A stretch of DNA of 64,000 nt from assembly GCA_026874595.1 (NCBI GenBank), contig CM049317.1:33158901-33222900 (forward strand), written 5' to 3'. Below are positions 10,191-22,079 of the stretch, piece by piece (positions within the stretch are counted from its first letter, which is position 1; every line of letters starts with the position of its first letter). The notes beneath the pieces were generated by a model. That model was given only the letters and a program-made list of their open reading frames with translations, searched no databases and had not been told where the DNA came from. A program made the translations under genes and the position numbers. The DNA comes from Sipunculus nudus. Taxonomy: Eukaryota; Annelida; Sipuncula; Golfingiida; Sipunculidae.

Positions 10191-11789
10191 AGCACGTGCC
10201 GGTAGCCAGATCAAAGAGATTACACACCTTGGTGCAAGTTTCTTATCAAGATCAAAAGCAACATCAACCGGAGGTTGATTCTCAATCCATTAAAAATTCT
10301 ATAATGAAAGCAAACACTAGGAAGCTACAACGACTGTAATGCCTTCAGTACGTTGACCACCGCCATATAGCCTACGATTCGATTGAGTGAATCAAACCAA
10401 AGCTTGGTGCATACAAAAAGAGACTTCAAAATATCTTTTAATATGAGTTCTAAATTTACCCACCTTTCCACGGCCCCTGGCGTTCAACATCCTCGGTATA
10501 CCATAGTAACCATCCTTGATTAAGGGGTATCGGTCAATCGTCCTAGCAGCGCTGATGAATGTCGCCACGCCCATGCTCCTGTCAGTCATGACGTAATGAT
10601 ATGACTGTTCACGCTGTATGGTCCCGTACACAAAAACATACGGCATGGTACTAAAAAAAAGTGAATCCTTTGGGGTTGATTTTGGTCAAACCGGACTGTT
10701 ACCTGAAGTTGTTAATATCGGGATTCAATTAGCTTGTATGACTATTCATGCAATGTGTTTAGGATTTGTGTTCATAAAACATGTCAGTTAAACGTAGTGC
10801 AGACAAGCTTTGTATCACTAAAACAGATATACTTCACTGAACTCCATTCAATCGACATTTTTTTATAGCGCTTATCCGACAGCCCACGTATGCAGTTGGT
10901 TTGACATGGGTCACCTAAACGGGACATGCATCTTGTAGCATTTTACTCTGTACCTGGCTGATCACCAACACAGGATGCTATCAATAGTTGCGCTGTAATA
11001 AGCCACAGACCAGGTTCAACTAATACATTTGATGTTTTTTCTTGAAATGATCAATTAGGAGAGCCTCAATGTACCAGATGTTTGTTTACAACACTAGTGT
11101 CCTGTAATCCCAGCTGGAGCGGAGCGCAATGCTCCGGCAAACCAAGACATGCAGGCTTAGTATTCGCTGTAGGCCTATGTTCTTACCATATACAGCAAAT
11201 GCTTGTGTATATATCGTTATGCATCATTTCTGTTGCCGTTTATTATGCTGATTGAGGAAAAAGACTCCAACTTTTGTAGATTTACTATTGCCAACATGTT
11301 TATACATTTACATCAATTATGTTAAATATATTCGGATTTGCTCGAGGCTTCTATTTTGCAATCAGGTCCTATAAAATGCATATACAGTAAAAGTTAGCAC
11401 GGTATCGTTTAAAGAGGAAAAAAGATGTAAGAATGACAGAGATAGATAGATATACGAATCTTTAACGCCATCCTGGAATCGCGAACCAAGGGTACCCTTA
11501 TTTATTTAATGTCACCATTGGATTCCTCGAGCATGGCCCACTCATCCTACAACAACCCCATCCCAGCATAATTATTCTAGTAAATTTGTTGTTCAAACAT
11601 ATATTGCATGACGGCTACTTTACTTTCCCTTAGCTAATTGTTTAGTCCCATACGGGAATAATTTATTAGAAAAACATAATTTAAACTTTCACACAAATGA
11701 CCTGTAAAATTAGTATTGGAAATTACACATCCAGCAGGTTTCGCAGCTATTCTTCAAGATGATTTTCGAATATGATGTTATCCCCGACA

Positions 11790-11990
11790 TCGGTGGTCTA
11801 GGAGTAGAGTACAGGACTCTAAGCCAAGAGGTCATGAGTTGAAAGCTGTTCCGAGCAGAGGTAAGATTTTTCACGGCCGGTCCTCACCCAGAGTGAGCGC
11901 TCTGCAGGCTTAATGAGAAGGCTGTGTCCCACAACCGTGAATCACTCATAGGCGAGTACGGTTTTATTTATTAATTTTTTATTTCTTTGG
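11790..11990 (+). mobile_element. tRNA-derived SINE-like repeat, copy in unit 2
   Basis: Best-preserved head: TGGTCTAGGAG (A-box-like), then GGACTCTAAGCCAAGAGG and the B-box-like GAGTTGAAAGC. The body and T-rich tail are as in the unit 1 copy, with a G-run just beyond the tail. Confidence 0.6.
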
Positions 11991-12703
11991 GGGGGGGGGG
12001 GCTCAAACTGGTTATGACTCAGTAATCTTGATGATTTCATGCACAGGAGTTGCATGTGCGGGACACAACGAGCCTGAATGACACCAGGATATGAAATAAA
12101 TGACAGGAGGCGATTGCTAACGCCCTGTCACGTAGTCCCAAATTGATATGGAATTCTGCAGATTCTGACTTAGTTTAAGAATGAGACAAGTGTTCTGTGA
12201 AAAATACGGGCCATTTGCTGAAAGATAATTCAACATCTATATCACAGAAGTCGAGAGACCACAACTAATTAAACCACACAGGTATGGTTTATTTTCGCTT
12301 AACATTTATTTTAGGAAGAGGCAGGCCAGAGAAAAGCGGTTAACTGATTGGGTTACAAATAAAGCTGCCTCTGGAGGTCCTGACATACACCTGGCAATAG
12401 GCCCGTTATTATATTACAATTTACCATATTCGGAACGTTTGCGCTGGCTCTTACCGTGGTAAAGTGCGACGGTCCAAAAACCTTATATTAGTTATTTAAT
12501 TTACCAGCAAGTGGCATTACTTGTCAATCCAGTCTCTTAAAAAAAAAGTTTTCATCATTGCCGTCTGTGCTATCTGTTTACAGATGAAACATATTGTCCT
12601 TAATTTGGCCATTCAAACAGAGTAACCGCAAGTTTTAAAAAAATTATCGGCTGCCGGGTCCAGTCTCTTAAAAAGTTGTCTTCATACCATCTATGTTATA
12701 TGT

Positions 12704-14765
12704 TTACAAATTAAATATATTGTCCTCGAAGTCCTTCTTTAGCATTTCAGGATCAATTTTTTTCCCCCTATATTGTAATTCGCCCCCGTCTCGATATTCT
12801 TCGTAACATTTCTTATCCAACAGACTCGGTCTGAAGTTACTGACCAAGTACGCCATACATTCCAAAGTCTGGTTCTCACCATCCGATGACGTCACTTCCG
12901 GAATGTTTTTCTCATCCACGTTCTTTCCTTTGATAAATGTTACTTTGATATTTCTTCTTTCATAGTACTCTGGATGTATTTCAAGTTTATCTAAGTTTTC
13001 GAGCATCTGGTCATTAATTTGATAAACTTCCCCTCTCACGTTCTGAAAAAAATAATGGGATATATATAATTTGCATTCAATTTAGTTTAAAGCAGAATGA
13101 TATGACACATGTATTAAAAATTATTAAAAATTGTTAGGAAAATTAGCTGCATGACTTTGATGGCTCTTAAACACATCGATGCACAGTTCAACGCGACCTT
13201 TATCTGGTTCATACAGTGATGCAGGATTCGAGTCCGGACTAAAGTCCAATGTTTATGGAGAATCTGATTTGGACTTGTGCTTCCTGGACTCGGGTTGTAC
13301 CCGTTCCTGGAGGGAAGGACTCGAGTCAACAGACCGGGTCCATCTCAAATCCAATAGAAAAACATATCATAAAGACTTACCTATACGTGTGCGAACTACA
13401 AAAACAATATTACATAATACAAAGCTTTGCTCAGAATCGTGAGCTATAAAATAAGAACTATTAAAGTAAAAACATGTGTGAAATAACTTTATAATGTACA
13501 CAAGATGATGATAATATGATATTTCCATTTTAAATTCCTTTTTACGGATATTTGTATCGGACTTGGTCTCGGAATCCAGATGATTCAGACTCAAAAACGG
13601 TGGACTTGGACTCGAACCTCAAGGATTCGAACTTGCACTTGAACTCGAGTGGCCTGGACTGGGAAGTGCACTATGACCCAGAGGGTGTGGACTCGTCTTC
13701 ATCAATGGATCTATACCATTTAACTTTGATAGTTGGATATATATGTCTGGTCCTATTACAGATGTAAGATGGTCTTCGTCACATCTTATCCCGATGTCTT
13801 AGCGAGTTAATAATGAAAGCATACAGAGTTACAATCAAACCGCAACTTAGGAGTACTTACTAAATCTTTCCTCTTACAATTTCAGTACATTTATAAAAAA
13901 AATATTTATGCAGTAGGGGACTGATGTGATACCTTCGTTACCAAGCGCCTATAAGGTACTCGCCGAGTACAACGCGATATATCAGAGACAAAGCTAGAAG
14001 TAGTCGCCGAGAACGACGCGATATATCAGAGGTAACGCTAGAGGTACTCGCCGGGAACGACGCGATATATCAGAGGTAACGCTAGGGGTACTCGCCGGGA
14101 ACGACGCGATATATCAGAGATAATACTAGAGGTACTCGTCGGGAACGACGGGATATATCAGAGATAATACTAGAGGTACTCGTCGGGAACGACGCGGTAT
14201 ATCAAGAAATACGCTAGAGGTACTCGCCGAGAACGACGCGATATATCAGAGATAATACTAGAGGTACTCGTCGGGAACGACGCGGTATATCAAGAAATAC
14301 GCTAGAGGTACTCGCCGAGAATGACGCGATATTTCAAGGAATACGCTAGATCGATAAGCACGTGCTGGTAGCCAGATAAAACATCGGCCGGAGGTAGGTT
14401 CTCAATCCATTATTTCATCATAATGAAAGCAACAACTCGGAAGCAACAACGGCCGTAATGCCTTCAGTACGTTGACCACCGCTATATTGCCTAAGATTCG
14501 ATTGAGTGAAACCCACCAAAGCTTGGTGCATACAAAAAGAGACTTCAATATATTTTTAAATAGGAGTTCTAAATTTACCCACCTTTCCACGGCCCCTGGC
14601 GTTCAACATCTTCGGTATACCATAATAACCAGCCTTGATCAAGGGGTATCGGTCAACCGTCCTAGCAGCGCTGATGAATGTCGCCACTCCCATGCTCCTG
14701 TCAGTCATGACGTAATGAAATGACTGTCCACGCTGTAGGGTCCCATACACAAAAACATACGGCAT
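12704..14765 (-). CDS. GGACT: GGACT-like gamma-glutamylaminecyclotransferase c2, two exons, intact
   Basis: Exon 1 is 14765-14583 and exon 2 is 13042-12704. Joined in phase 0 they give 173 residues, close to the family length (human GGACT is about 150). Residues 1-10 hold Val-Phe-Val-Tyr-Gly-Thr-Leu, the substrate-loop signature of the gamma-glutamylcyclotransferase fold. Exon 2 begins Asn-Val-Arg-Gly-Glu-Val-Tyr and contains Leu-Asp-Lys-Leu-Glu-Ile-His-Pro, whose Glu aligns with the catalytic glutamate. The ATG was chosen because it directly precedes Pro-Tyr-Val in every copy. Donor AAG|GTGGGT and acceptor TTTTTTCAG are good. The predicted role is cytosolic cleavage of gamma-glutamylamines from crosslinked protein. 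The intron carries about nine 44-bp monomers. No disabling change is seen. Confidence 0.88.
13205..13700. repeat. Degenerate GACTCG-rich intron block, unit 2
   Basis: Homologous to the blocks at 8395 and 22,575, with the same two GACTCG clusters around an AT-rich centre. Short open frames here are products of the repeat and are not kept between copies. Confidence 0.65.
13945..14355. repeat. 44-bp minisatellite, about 9 copies, in the c2 intron
   Basis: The same monomer as at 9077-10190 (CTAGAGGTACTCGCCGAGAA..), with more divergence between copies and the same right-hand edge TAGATCGATAAGCACG. Confidence 0.95.
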
Positions 14766-15895
14766 GGTACCGCAAAAAGTGAATCCTTTGGGGTTGATTT
14801 TGGTATCAATACTGTTACCTGAAGTTGTTGTTTTCGGGATTCAATTAGCTTGTATAACTATTCATGCTATGTGTTTACGATTTGTGTTCATAAAAAATGT
14901 CAGTTCAGTTTTGTGCAGACACGCTCTGTATCACTAAAACAAATATACTGAATAAGGACTCCATTCAATTGACATTTTTATAGCGCGTAGGTCGACATGG
15001 CTCATATAAACGGGACATGCATCTTATAGCATTTTACTCAGTATGTATACCTGGCTGAGCAGGAACAAATAATGCTAATAATATATGCGCTGTAATAAGT
15101 AGGTGGACACTCTGCTGAAACTCTGTCAGTAAAAAGTGCAGATTATTTTTACACCAAAGTCAAAGCTCCACCAAAGTGCCAGTTTTCGTCCTCATTCATA
15201 TTACTGAACACTGTGTAGGAAAACAACATATGCTCACACATGGGCGAGCTCGCACACCCGTGTATGTGTATAATTATGATTGTTATGCTGATATCAGATA
15301 TGACTCTTATCCTAATGTACCAGTTATTCTCTAATATAAGGTTGAAAGACTTGGAAAACTGGAAGGAATTATATTGATAAAACTGGAGTCATAAATGTAG
15401 GTTTCTAAAGCCCTACTAAGCCCAGCCCTAATAATAAACAAGTTTGGTGGCGTCGTCAGGGGACTGGGAAAAGATATGATCACGGATGTAAGCTGCAAGG
15501 AAATAACATCAAATATAAATGCTAATACATATGTGTATTTGAAAATCTTTAAAACATGAAACAAGATGTTAAATCATCTAGGTTTCCAGGCTGGTTCTCA
15601 GTGGAAAGTGCCTCAAAATTTTCATCATGATAAGCGCATGAGTACAGTACAGGGAAAAATATAGGGATCATGTTCTGCATGTCTTGATCGAGAAAATTGT
15701 ATACAATTAATATTTGAACTGGGTGTATTATCATTATCAACACTAACAAAATTAAAAAAAAAAGTGTGAACAATTCAGTATTACATATATTTTTAGCATT
15801 AACCAACATGTCTCCACAATAAGGACACATGGAGCCATAATTCTCTTTACTCTCGGAAATATGAAAACTGACTGGATTGAATGCATGTTCTATAG
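14766..15895. other. c2 upstream region, non-coding
   Basis: The likely promoter and 5' flank of c2, shared with units 3 and 4. No convincing TATA box or initiator could be fixed. A minus-strand ORF at 15549-15830 (ATG, Cys-Pro-Tyr-Cys start) is only partly kept at 25,425 and 34,753 and is broken there, so I leave it uncalled. Confidence 0.4.
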
Positions 15896-16640
15896 CTATT
15901 TCATTATTAAAGTTAACTTGACCCTGGGCTCTCTTCCCTGCCTGTGTTTATCCCATTTCTCTGCTGATACATTCGATGTTGTTATTATCTTCACCCCCCC
16001 CCCCCAAACAATCAGATTGTCATATCTTATTTGTGCCATAATGTCAGTTTCTTTTAGTTTCCCTGTCAGATGCTTTCTCGCCTCTCTCACTCTCTCACTG
16101 AAGTCTACTGGACATAAATATTAGACTTGGTTTTCTTTAACTCTCTCCGTGCTTGCACTAGGATCCCTTCTCTTTGCTTATACTTCCCAAATTTCACGAT
16201 TGCGGGCCTCGGTTTCCCCGGTATTTTCCATGGCAGCTTATGAGCCCTCTCTATATCGATATCTTCATCTAATCTCTGATCACTTTTCTAACTTGTCTTC
16301 ACAGTCCGCCCATGTTTCTCCACTAGCATCCTCTGCTATACCATGGAAGGTTAGATTGTCCCGTTTTGAGCTTTTCTCTAATTTCTCTACCCTAGCCTTA
16401 AGTTTTTTTTTCCACTTTTCATTTCTGTCACTTCAACTTGTTAGATAGTTATTATGTCAGTTACGTTCTGCACAATGAACCTCGTCCATTGATTGTCGAT
16501 TTGCGTCCAAAAGGTTAGTGTTTTTATCTGGGGATGTTTGAGTTTTTGCTGGGTATTTGTGAACTCGAACGGTAATGCTTTGGGGTTTATGCTATGAGGC
16601 GGACTTCTGTTATGGATCTGTTACAGATGCCCGTGCCCGA
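15896..16640 (-). pseudogene. L1-like retrotransposon ORF1 fossil, unit 2
   Basis: Reading the minus strand in pieces gives, in order: a Val-Thr-Asp-Ile-Ile..Glu-Met-Lys coiled-coil-like part, a Glu-Arg-Ala-His-Lys-Leu-Pro segment, Pro-Gly-Lys-Pro-Arg-Pro-Ala-Ile-Val-Lys-Phe, Lys-Gln-Arg-Glu-Gly-Ile-Leu, then Arg-Glu-Ala-Arg-Lys and Arg-Tyr-Asp-Asn-Leu-Ile-Val. This order (coiled coil, RNA-binding RRM with an (E)RaHR-type motif, C-terminal domain) is that of L1-type ORF1 proteins. Stops and frame changes break it. No reverse-transcriptase ORF2 accompanies it. It was carried along in the unit duplication. Confidence 0.7.
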
Positions 16641-18030
16641 GACTTCTTTCGGCAACCTGTCAGCACAATGGTAGGTATATAACATAAAAAAACACAACAT
16701 AATTAAACCTTACAATAAATTATATTAATGAATATCATTTTATTCAAGGAATCAGATGGTGTTTTACTTATCCAATTCTGATTTTTAATTCTGAAGATAT
16801 AACATATTTCATATATCTGGAGTAGTGCCTGATTAGGTCCAGTATTTCTGGAAAACCCGTGACCAGCACCAGCATGGATAAGCCACGCCTCCTTGTTATG
16901 TTACACCCAGCAGACCCTGCGACAGCCATATTAAGTATCCCCAGGTCCATTGGTACAAACAAACCTATTACTTTCACCATAAAATCATTTTATATTATAT
17001 ACTAGAATATATTGTATTATTTTTAAAATTATATTTTGTTCTAAACTTTATATATATTCATATGTTAAAATTAAAAGTCAATATGTTAAAGCATACTCTC
17101 ACAAACACACAAAACTCAGGTGACAAACGCAATGATTACAATATTTGTATATTACACAATATATTTTATGCACACACATATATATTAACAAAAATTTAGA
17201 CCAATTAAGCTACAGTGTACATATCTGTCCAATAAGTGGATGTAGTTCTCATGAGATATATAAAATACTCTTAATCATGTGAAGCACACAATGTGTGACT
17301 TAATTATATGTGAGTATTATTAATGTTTATAACAGTTATAATACGTAAGCGCACGAGACGTTCTTGCTATAGCTTATTTGAGCATTCTACTTGCCCGTGG
17401 CGAGTGGCGACAGTGTCACGTGGGTGTCTACAGAGTGTGAAAATAGACCGGAAATTCCGCCCTGTATGAGATTTTCACTGAGTCAAGACAACGCTGTCTT
17501 CATTTTTACCTGTTTATTATACAGGTTAATAGTGTTTATAAATGCTTATCCCATATATTGTCCTAACATTTTGTCGGTTAGGGAATAGAGCTTGATGATA
17601 ACTTATGTTTTTGTGTGTATTTTACTGTAAAAAATAGTAAATGAAGTATATAATCTATTCGCAGAAACCGAGCGAAATATCTGCTTTCGTGACATCTCTG
17701 TTGCGGGGTTCTGACCATTTTCAATTGTTGTCTCTCTATTGCTCCTGTCATGTTTAATTTTCAGAAAGTTAGGGCTGTCCAGCGTATGTCATAGTATTCA
17801 GTCAGTCCCATATACTTCTAACGCCGTAACCTTGTAAAATAAGAGTAGAAAAGTTTGTAAGTGAGCGGGCACTGAAATTAGGTAAACGGTACCCGGTTCA
17901 GTGTTTACATTTACCATATTTGGTCCGTCTTCTCCGTTTTTTTTTTTGTAACTTTATGACTCATTCTTGTACAAAGAACGTTGACCATGATTCCAATAGA
18001 TATCTACTAGTATCATCGATCACAACGCGC
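16641..18030. other. Non-coding AT-rich stretch of unit 2
   Basis: Homologous to 26,480-27,925. Similarity to that copy is moderate up to about 17,815 and then becomes almost perfect. A minus-strand ORF at 16768-16980 has a related but truncated counterpart at 26642-26824. It may be an old exon but is not recognisable. Confidence 0.4.
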
Positions 18031-18034
18031 AAAA

Positions 18035-18271
18035 ATGAGAGAAAATCCCGTGATCCAGCAAAGCACCAATATGGCGGCCGCCAGGGAGGCTCAACGGCCA
18101 GCATATCCGAAGTTTAACCGGTTTAACCGGTTCATATATAATCCACACGACTATAGGTCTTATAATAAACGTAATAATGTGTTTTCAGTTAGGAAAAAAA
18201 AAGTAAATTCTATGCCGCTGTTGCAATCGGCTAGGTCCTTGAAGAAAAGCCATGTTACGCGCCCGACTTGA
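18035..18271 (+). CDS. Unrecognised 78-codon ORF over a YY1-like motif
   Basis: The ORF opens in a GC-rich patch and includes ATGGCGGCCGCC at 18,071, a typical start context of housekeeping genes and also a YY1-like site. The product is basic and rich in Asn, Arg and Tyr, with an Asn-Arg-Phe repeat from the tandem TTTAACCGG. In the otherwise nearly identical copy at 27,930 one A is missing from the poly-A run (8 instead of 9), so the frame ends earlier there. It is either a first exon ending before that run or a non-coding promoter region. Confidence 0.2.
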   Translation: MRENPVIQQSTNMAAAREAQRPAYPKFNRFNRFIYNPHDYRSYNKRNNVFSVRKKKVNSMPLLQSARSLKKSHVTRPT

Positions 18272-18819
18272 GCCAGTAACAGCTACGTTTGGAAAAGGTT
18301 GATGGATAATGACCTATATTAACTCTATATTTTTTGTTGAACCCTATTCTTTTATATTTTTATAGTTAAGCTGATAATTCGGACGGGTATCTGCGAGTTA
18401 ACAGGGGCCGCCAGCGAGAATCTCGGAACTGACATGAGCGATAATTGAGATGAATAGCACCAGCTTGTGAATGAATTCACAATATTTCTCATTTATGTTG
18501 AAGATATCTTTTGTAATATTCAAAAATATCATTATATAAAATAATTTATTCAGTTACTAAATAATTAATTGAAACATACAAAATGAATTTACCTATACAG
18601 TTGTTCTGCTTTGTGCCCAAGTAAATAAGATATTTTAAATCAAAATATAAAAAAAAACTGAAAGAAATAATGGTTAAATATATTAGAAGTTTCTCAAAGA
18701 TATTTTCTAGTATTTCTTTTTTATTTACAGTTGATGGACAGCTTAAGCTGTTTAAAAGTTACTTATCTGCAAAAGTGAAGGGAAGAAGACCTACATTTCA
18801 ACAAATCTCATAAGCTTGC

Positions 18820-19020
18820 TCCAACAACGTGTTGCTGCAACTTTACTTCCTGAAGCACATGCACACATTTCTAAATGAGCTTTTCCCAGAATATCCAATT
18901 CAGATCCTTCTTCCTCATTCTTTCTTTCCTTCTCTGTGTCCTTCACTCTCTCTTTCATCCTTGATCCCATTTTTCCATCTTTCTTTCTTCATCTCTTTAT
19001 CTTTCACTCTCCTTCATGAC
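18820..19020 (+). repeat. Pyrimidine-rich (CTTT)-type low-complexity tract
   Basis: About 130 bases of almost pure C/T (TTCTTTCTTTCC..), repeated in unit 3 at 28,730-28,930. The ORFs across it are composition artefacts. Confidence 0.7.
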
Positions 19021-19269
19021 TAGCCCCTACACTTATGCCTGATAGTCATACGTGTAACATCAACTGCTTTTCACCAAAAACCATGTCTGTGCTAGTTGCT
19101 AGCCACTCACAGGTGAAATACCTGCAACATCACTTTGACCATAACTATATATAAATAAAAGATATTAATCAAATGGAAATGTTATAATATATCTTTCACA
19201 AATCAAATATATCGAATGAATAATGATTCTATCCTTTATATTTAATACGTAATAAATTCATATGGCTCC

Positions 19270-19445
19270 CCAGAGCGAAAAGGGGATAGTTCTTAGTCGA
19301 CCCCGAGCGCCCTCTGTTTTGTTCGTCAGTCACTGTTCCAAGTGGTATGGCTGGATCACGCGCATGCGCACTCACTTCCGGTAGGCAGGAGTGTTGACAT
19401 TCGTGCCATACGTGTATTGCACGAAGGCCGCCCTTTTTCTCATAC
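19270..19445 (-). promoter_or_regulatory. Promoter-like GC-rich patch with NRF1 and ETS motifs (unit 2)
   Basis: A CpG-containing island of about 170 bases in AT-rich DNA. It holds the palindrome GCGCATGCGC (19360-19369), the consensus NRF1 site, followed three bases later by CACTTCCGG (19373-19381), an ETS/GABP-type site. That pairing is typical of TATA-less housekeeping promoters. Strand and target are unknown; no recognisable exon is adjacent. Both sites are kept in the unit 3 copy. Confidence 0.45.
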
Positions 19446-20663
19446 ATGTCTTGTCAGACCCGATAATGCTATAATGACAATGTTATAATCATATATGCAT
19501 GTGTTCATATTTATTCATGCAAATCTTCATGCTGTACAATTGTTTGCATCATATGTCAGGTTTAATTCAAATGACAGGCACCAAAGTTTATTTACCATAC
19601 AATTAGCAGATGAAAGGGTATGAACATTATTGCTTTGTTGATCGAATTATTTTGATAGTACCACAAAGACCCACCAGGGGCATGTATGTTTATTCAATTG
19701 GTACCACTGTTTAATTCAATTGTGAGCACATTTACTCTATCCCCATAATACCAATTATTACTCTGTCCTAATTACACAAAGTGTGCAGTTTCTTTTCATG
19801 ACACCAAAGACCACAATGTGTGGACAGGAGTGGAATATTATTAACCCTTTTGTTTAGGACCATATTAGTAATAACACGTATGTAGTATATGTAATGTCAC
19901 ACAAGGCCATGGATAATCATTTGCAGTATCTGATTACTTAAATAGTCCTGGTAATTTTCCTAATTGTTTTATATATCAGTCATGGGTTTTTCTCTTATAT
20001 ACCAACCTACAGGAAAATGTATCAGGGGTTTGTGATAAGTCTATTCTCCTTTTGTCTATATATTTTCTTTCCCTATGTCTAAACTACAGATCAGCACATA
20101 CAATATTTAAACTTAATGGACTGAACAGATTCCACTGTAAAGTTTATGTATGAGAAATGTCACATCTGGAATTTAATCACTTAGTCATAAGAGGCTAAAG
20201 CCAATCTTATATATACTGTACAAGTTCATTATGATGACACTAGGTGGCAGTACTACAATGTATGCGTACATTCAATGAGTTATACTTAGGAGAGTTAATA
20301 TTTTGAAAGTTGAAGCATAATTAGTAATGTAGTTATGCTTGTATATTTCTATGATAACTGGTGAAACCAGAGACTTCAATTCCGAGTAGCAGAAAATATT
20401 GTGAAGATTAGTATTCTTAGTTCCATGGCATAGCATCACTGTTGCTGTATAAGGAAATATTATGTTAGGGGTATATTAACTATGGTTTTATACACATGTA
20501 CCATATATGTAATAAAGATTCTGTATGAGGATCTCGATGATTCAAGGGAAGCTTCATTGTTTTTACCTGTTTATTTAACAAGGTGACTCTGCTTCCGGGC
20601 ACTACCCACTGAGTGCCTGTAACATTCACAATCTGGTGTATGTTTGTCATTTCTGTAAATGTG

Positions 20664-20669
<6 letters not shown>

Positions 20670-20711
<42 letters not shown>
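20670..20711. repeat. (TA)n microsatellite, unit 2
   Basis: About 40 bases of TA. It lies at the same place in the block as the tracts at 30,578 and 43,289, which differ in length. Confidence 0.95.
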
Positions 20712-20714
<3 letters not shown>

Positions 20715-21154
20715 ATTATCCAACAAATGTTTTGTATATCCAAATCCCTTAACACCAAATCTACAATTATTTCGGTAATGGTCATATAGCTTGGGCTATC
20801 AGCTAAGTAATGCAGTTCAAACTTAAATCGATTTTTTATCGAACGAGCTGACGGATTATTCCATTTAGGAGATTTCTTGTATTATCTTGTTCCTAAGCCT
20901 GTACAAAGTGTACAACAACAACCCCATCCCAGCATTAATTATTCTAGTAAATTTGTTGTTCAAACATATATTGCATGACGGCTACTTTACTTTCCCTTGG
21001 CTAATTGTTTAGTCCCCTACGGGAATAATTTATTTGAAAAACATAATTTAAACTTTCACACAAATGACCTGTAAAATTCATATTGGAAATGACACATCCA
21101 GCAGGTTTCGCAGCTATTCTTCAAGATGATTTTCGAATATGATGTTATCCCCGA

Positions 21155-21355
21155 CATCGGTGGTCTAGGAGTAGAGTACAGGACTCTAAGCCAAGAGGTC
21201 ATGAGTTGAAAGCTGTTCCGAGCAGAGGTGAGATTTTTCACGGCCGGTCCTCACCCAGAGTGAGCGCTCTGCAGGCTTAATGAGAAGGCTGTGTCCCACA
21301 ACCGTGTATCACTCATAGGCGAGGACGGTTTTATTTATTATTTTTTTTTATTTCT
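21155..21355 (+). mobile_element. tRNA-derived SINE-like repeat, copy in unit 3
   Basis: Same element as at 11,790, followed by a T-rich tail and a long G-run with TGGG repeats. Confidence 0.6.
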
Positions 21356-22079
21356 TTGGGGGGGGGGGGGTGGGTGGGTGGGGGCTCAAACTGGTTATGA
21401 CTCAGTAATCTGGATGATTTCATGCACAGGAGTTGCATGTGCGGGACACAACGAGCCTGAATGACACCAGGATGTGAAATAAATGACAGGAGGCGATTGC
21501 TAACGCCCTGTCACGTAGTCCCAAATTGATATGGAATTCTACAGATTCTGACTCAGTTTAAGAATGAGACAAATGTTCTGTGTAAACTACGGGCCATTTG
21601 CTGAAAGATAATTCAACACCTATATCACAGAACTGGAGAGACCACAACTAATTAAACCACACAGGTATGGTTTATTTTCGCTCAACGTTTATTTTAGGAA
21701 GAGGTAGGCCAGAGAAAAGCGGTTCACTGATTGGGTTACAAATAAAGCGGCCTCTGGAGGTCCTGACATACACCTGGCAATAGGCCCGTTATTATATTAC
21801 AATTTACCATATTCGGAACATTTGCGCTGGCTCTTACCGTGGTAAAGTGCGACGGTCCAAAAACCTTATATCAGTTAATTAATTTACCAGCAAGTGGCAT
21901 TAATTGTCAATCCAGTCTCTTAAAAAAAGATTTCATCATTGCCGTTTGTGCTATCTGTTTACAGATTAAATATATTGTCCTTAATTTGGCCATTCAAACA
22001 GAGTAACCGCAAGTTTTGAAAGCTTTACCGGCTGCCGGGTCCAGTCTCTTAAAAAGTTTATACCATCTATGTTATATGT

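Larger units (their letters stand above)
7892..10646 (-). pseudogene. GGACT: GGACT-like c1, two exons, three nonsense codons
   Basis: Exon 1 is 10646-10464: ATG, 61 codons, Val-Tyr-Gly-Thr motif with Ile in place of Leu, donor AAG|GTGGGT. Exon 2 is 8230-7892 after a TTTTTTCAG acceptor, begins Asn-Val-Arg-Gly-Glu-Val-Tyr and is 113 codons long with its stop, the same as c2-c4. In exon 2 the Tyr-Glu codons of c2 have become two stops (TAA at 8152-8150 and 8149-8147), and a Lys codon has become TAG at 8002-8000. Otherwise the frame is kept to the normal TAA at 7894-7892, so the copy died by point mutation and not by frameshift. The catalytic glutamate (Leu-Asp-Lys-Leu-Glu) is still encoded ahead of the first stop. 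The intron holds the largest 44-bp minisatellite. No functional full-length enzyme is expected. Confidence 0.88.
5110..11002 (-). repeat. Tandem unit 1 (contains c1)
   Basis: Left boundary at CCACAGACCAG (5110), which matches the start of unit 2 at 11,003. The right end GCGCTGTAATAAG is followed directly by the unit 2 start, whereas in unit 2 the same phrase (near 15,098) continues into other DNA. The unit holds c1, its intron minisatellite and a SINE copy. It lacks the L1-like ORF1 block and the 18-21 kb block of units 2 and 3. It is the most diverged unit. Confidence 0.75.
11003..20912 (-). repeat. Tandem unit 2 (contains c2)
   Basis: Starts at CCACAGACCAGG (11,003), homologous to 5110 in unit 1. 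Ends at CCTGTACAAAGTG near 20,912, where the sequence jumps to ACAACAACCCC, which lies inside the left part of unit 2 (near 11,560). The content in order is SINE, c2, upstream region, L1-like ORF1 fossil, AT-rich DNA, promoter-like patches and a (TA)n tract. Confidence 0.8.

Noticed and set aside
16768-16980. Minus-strand ORF (Met-Val-Lys-Val-Ile-Gly..) as a gene
   Set aside because: The related ORF at 26642 differs in length and the 35.9-kb copy is frameshifted, so the frame is not maintained.
18820-19020. Ser/Leu/Phe-rich ORF as a membrane protein
   Set aside because: It is the translation of a polypyrimidine tract.
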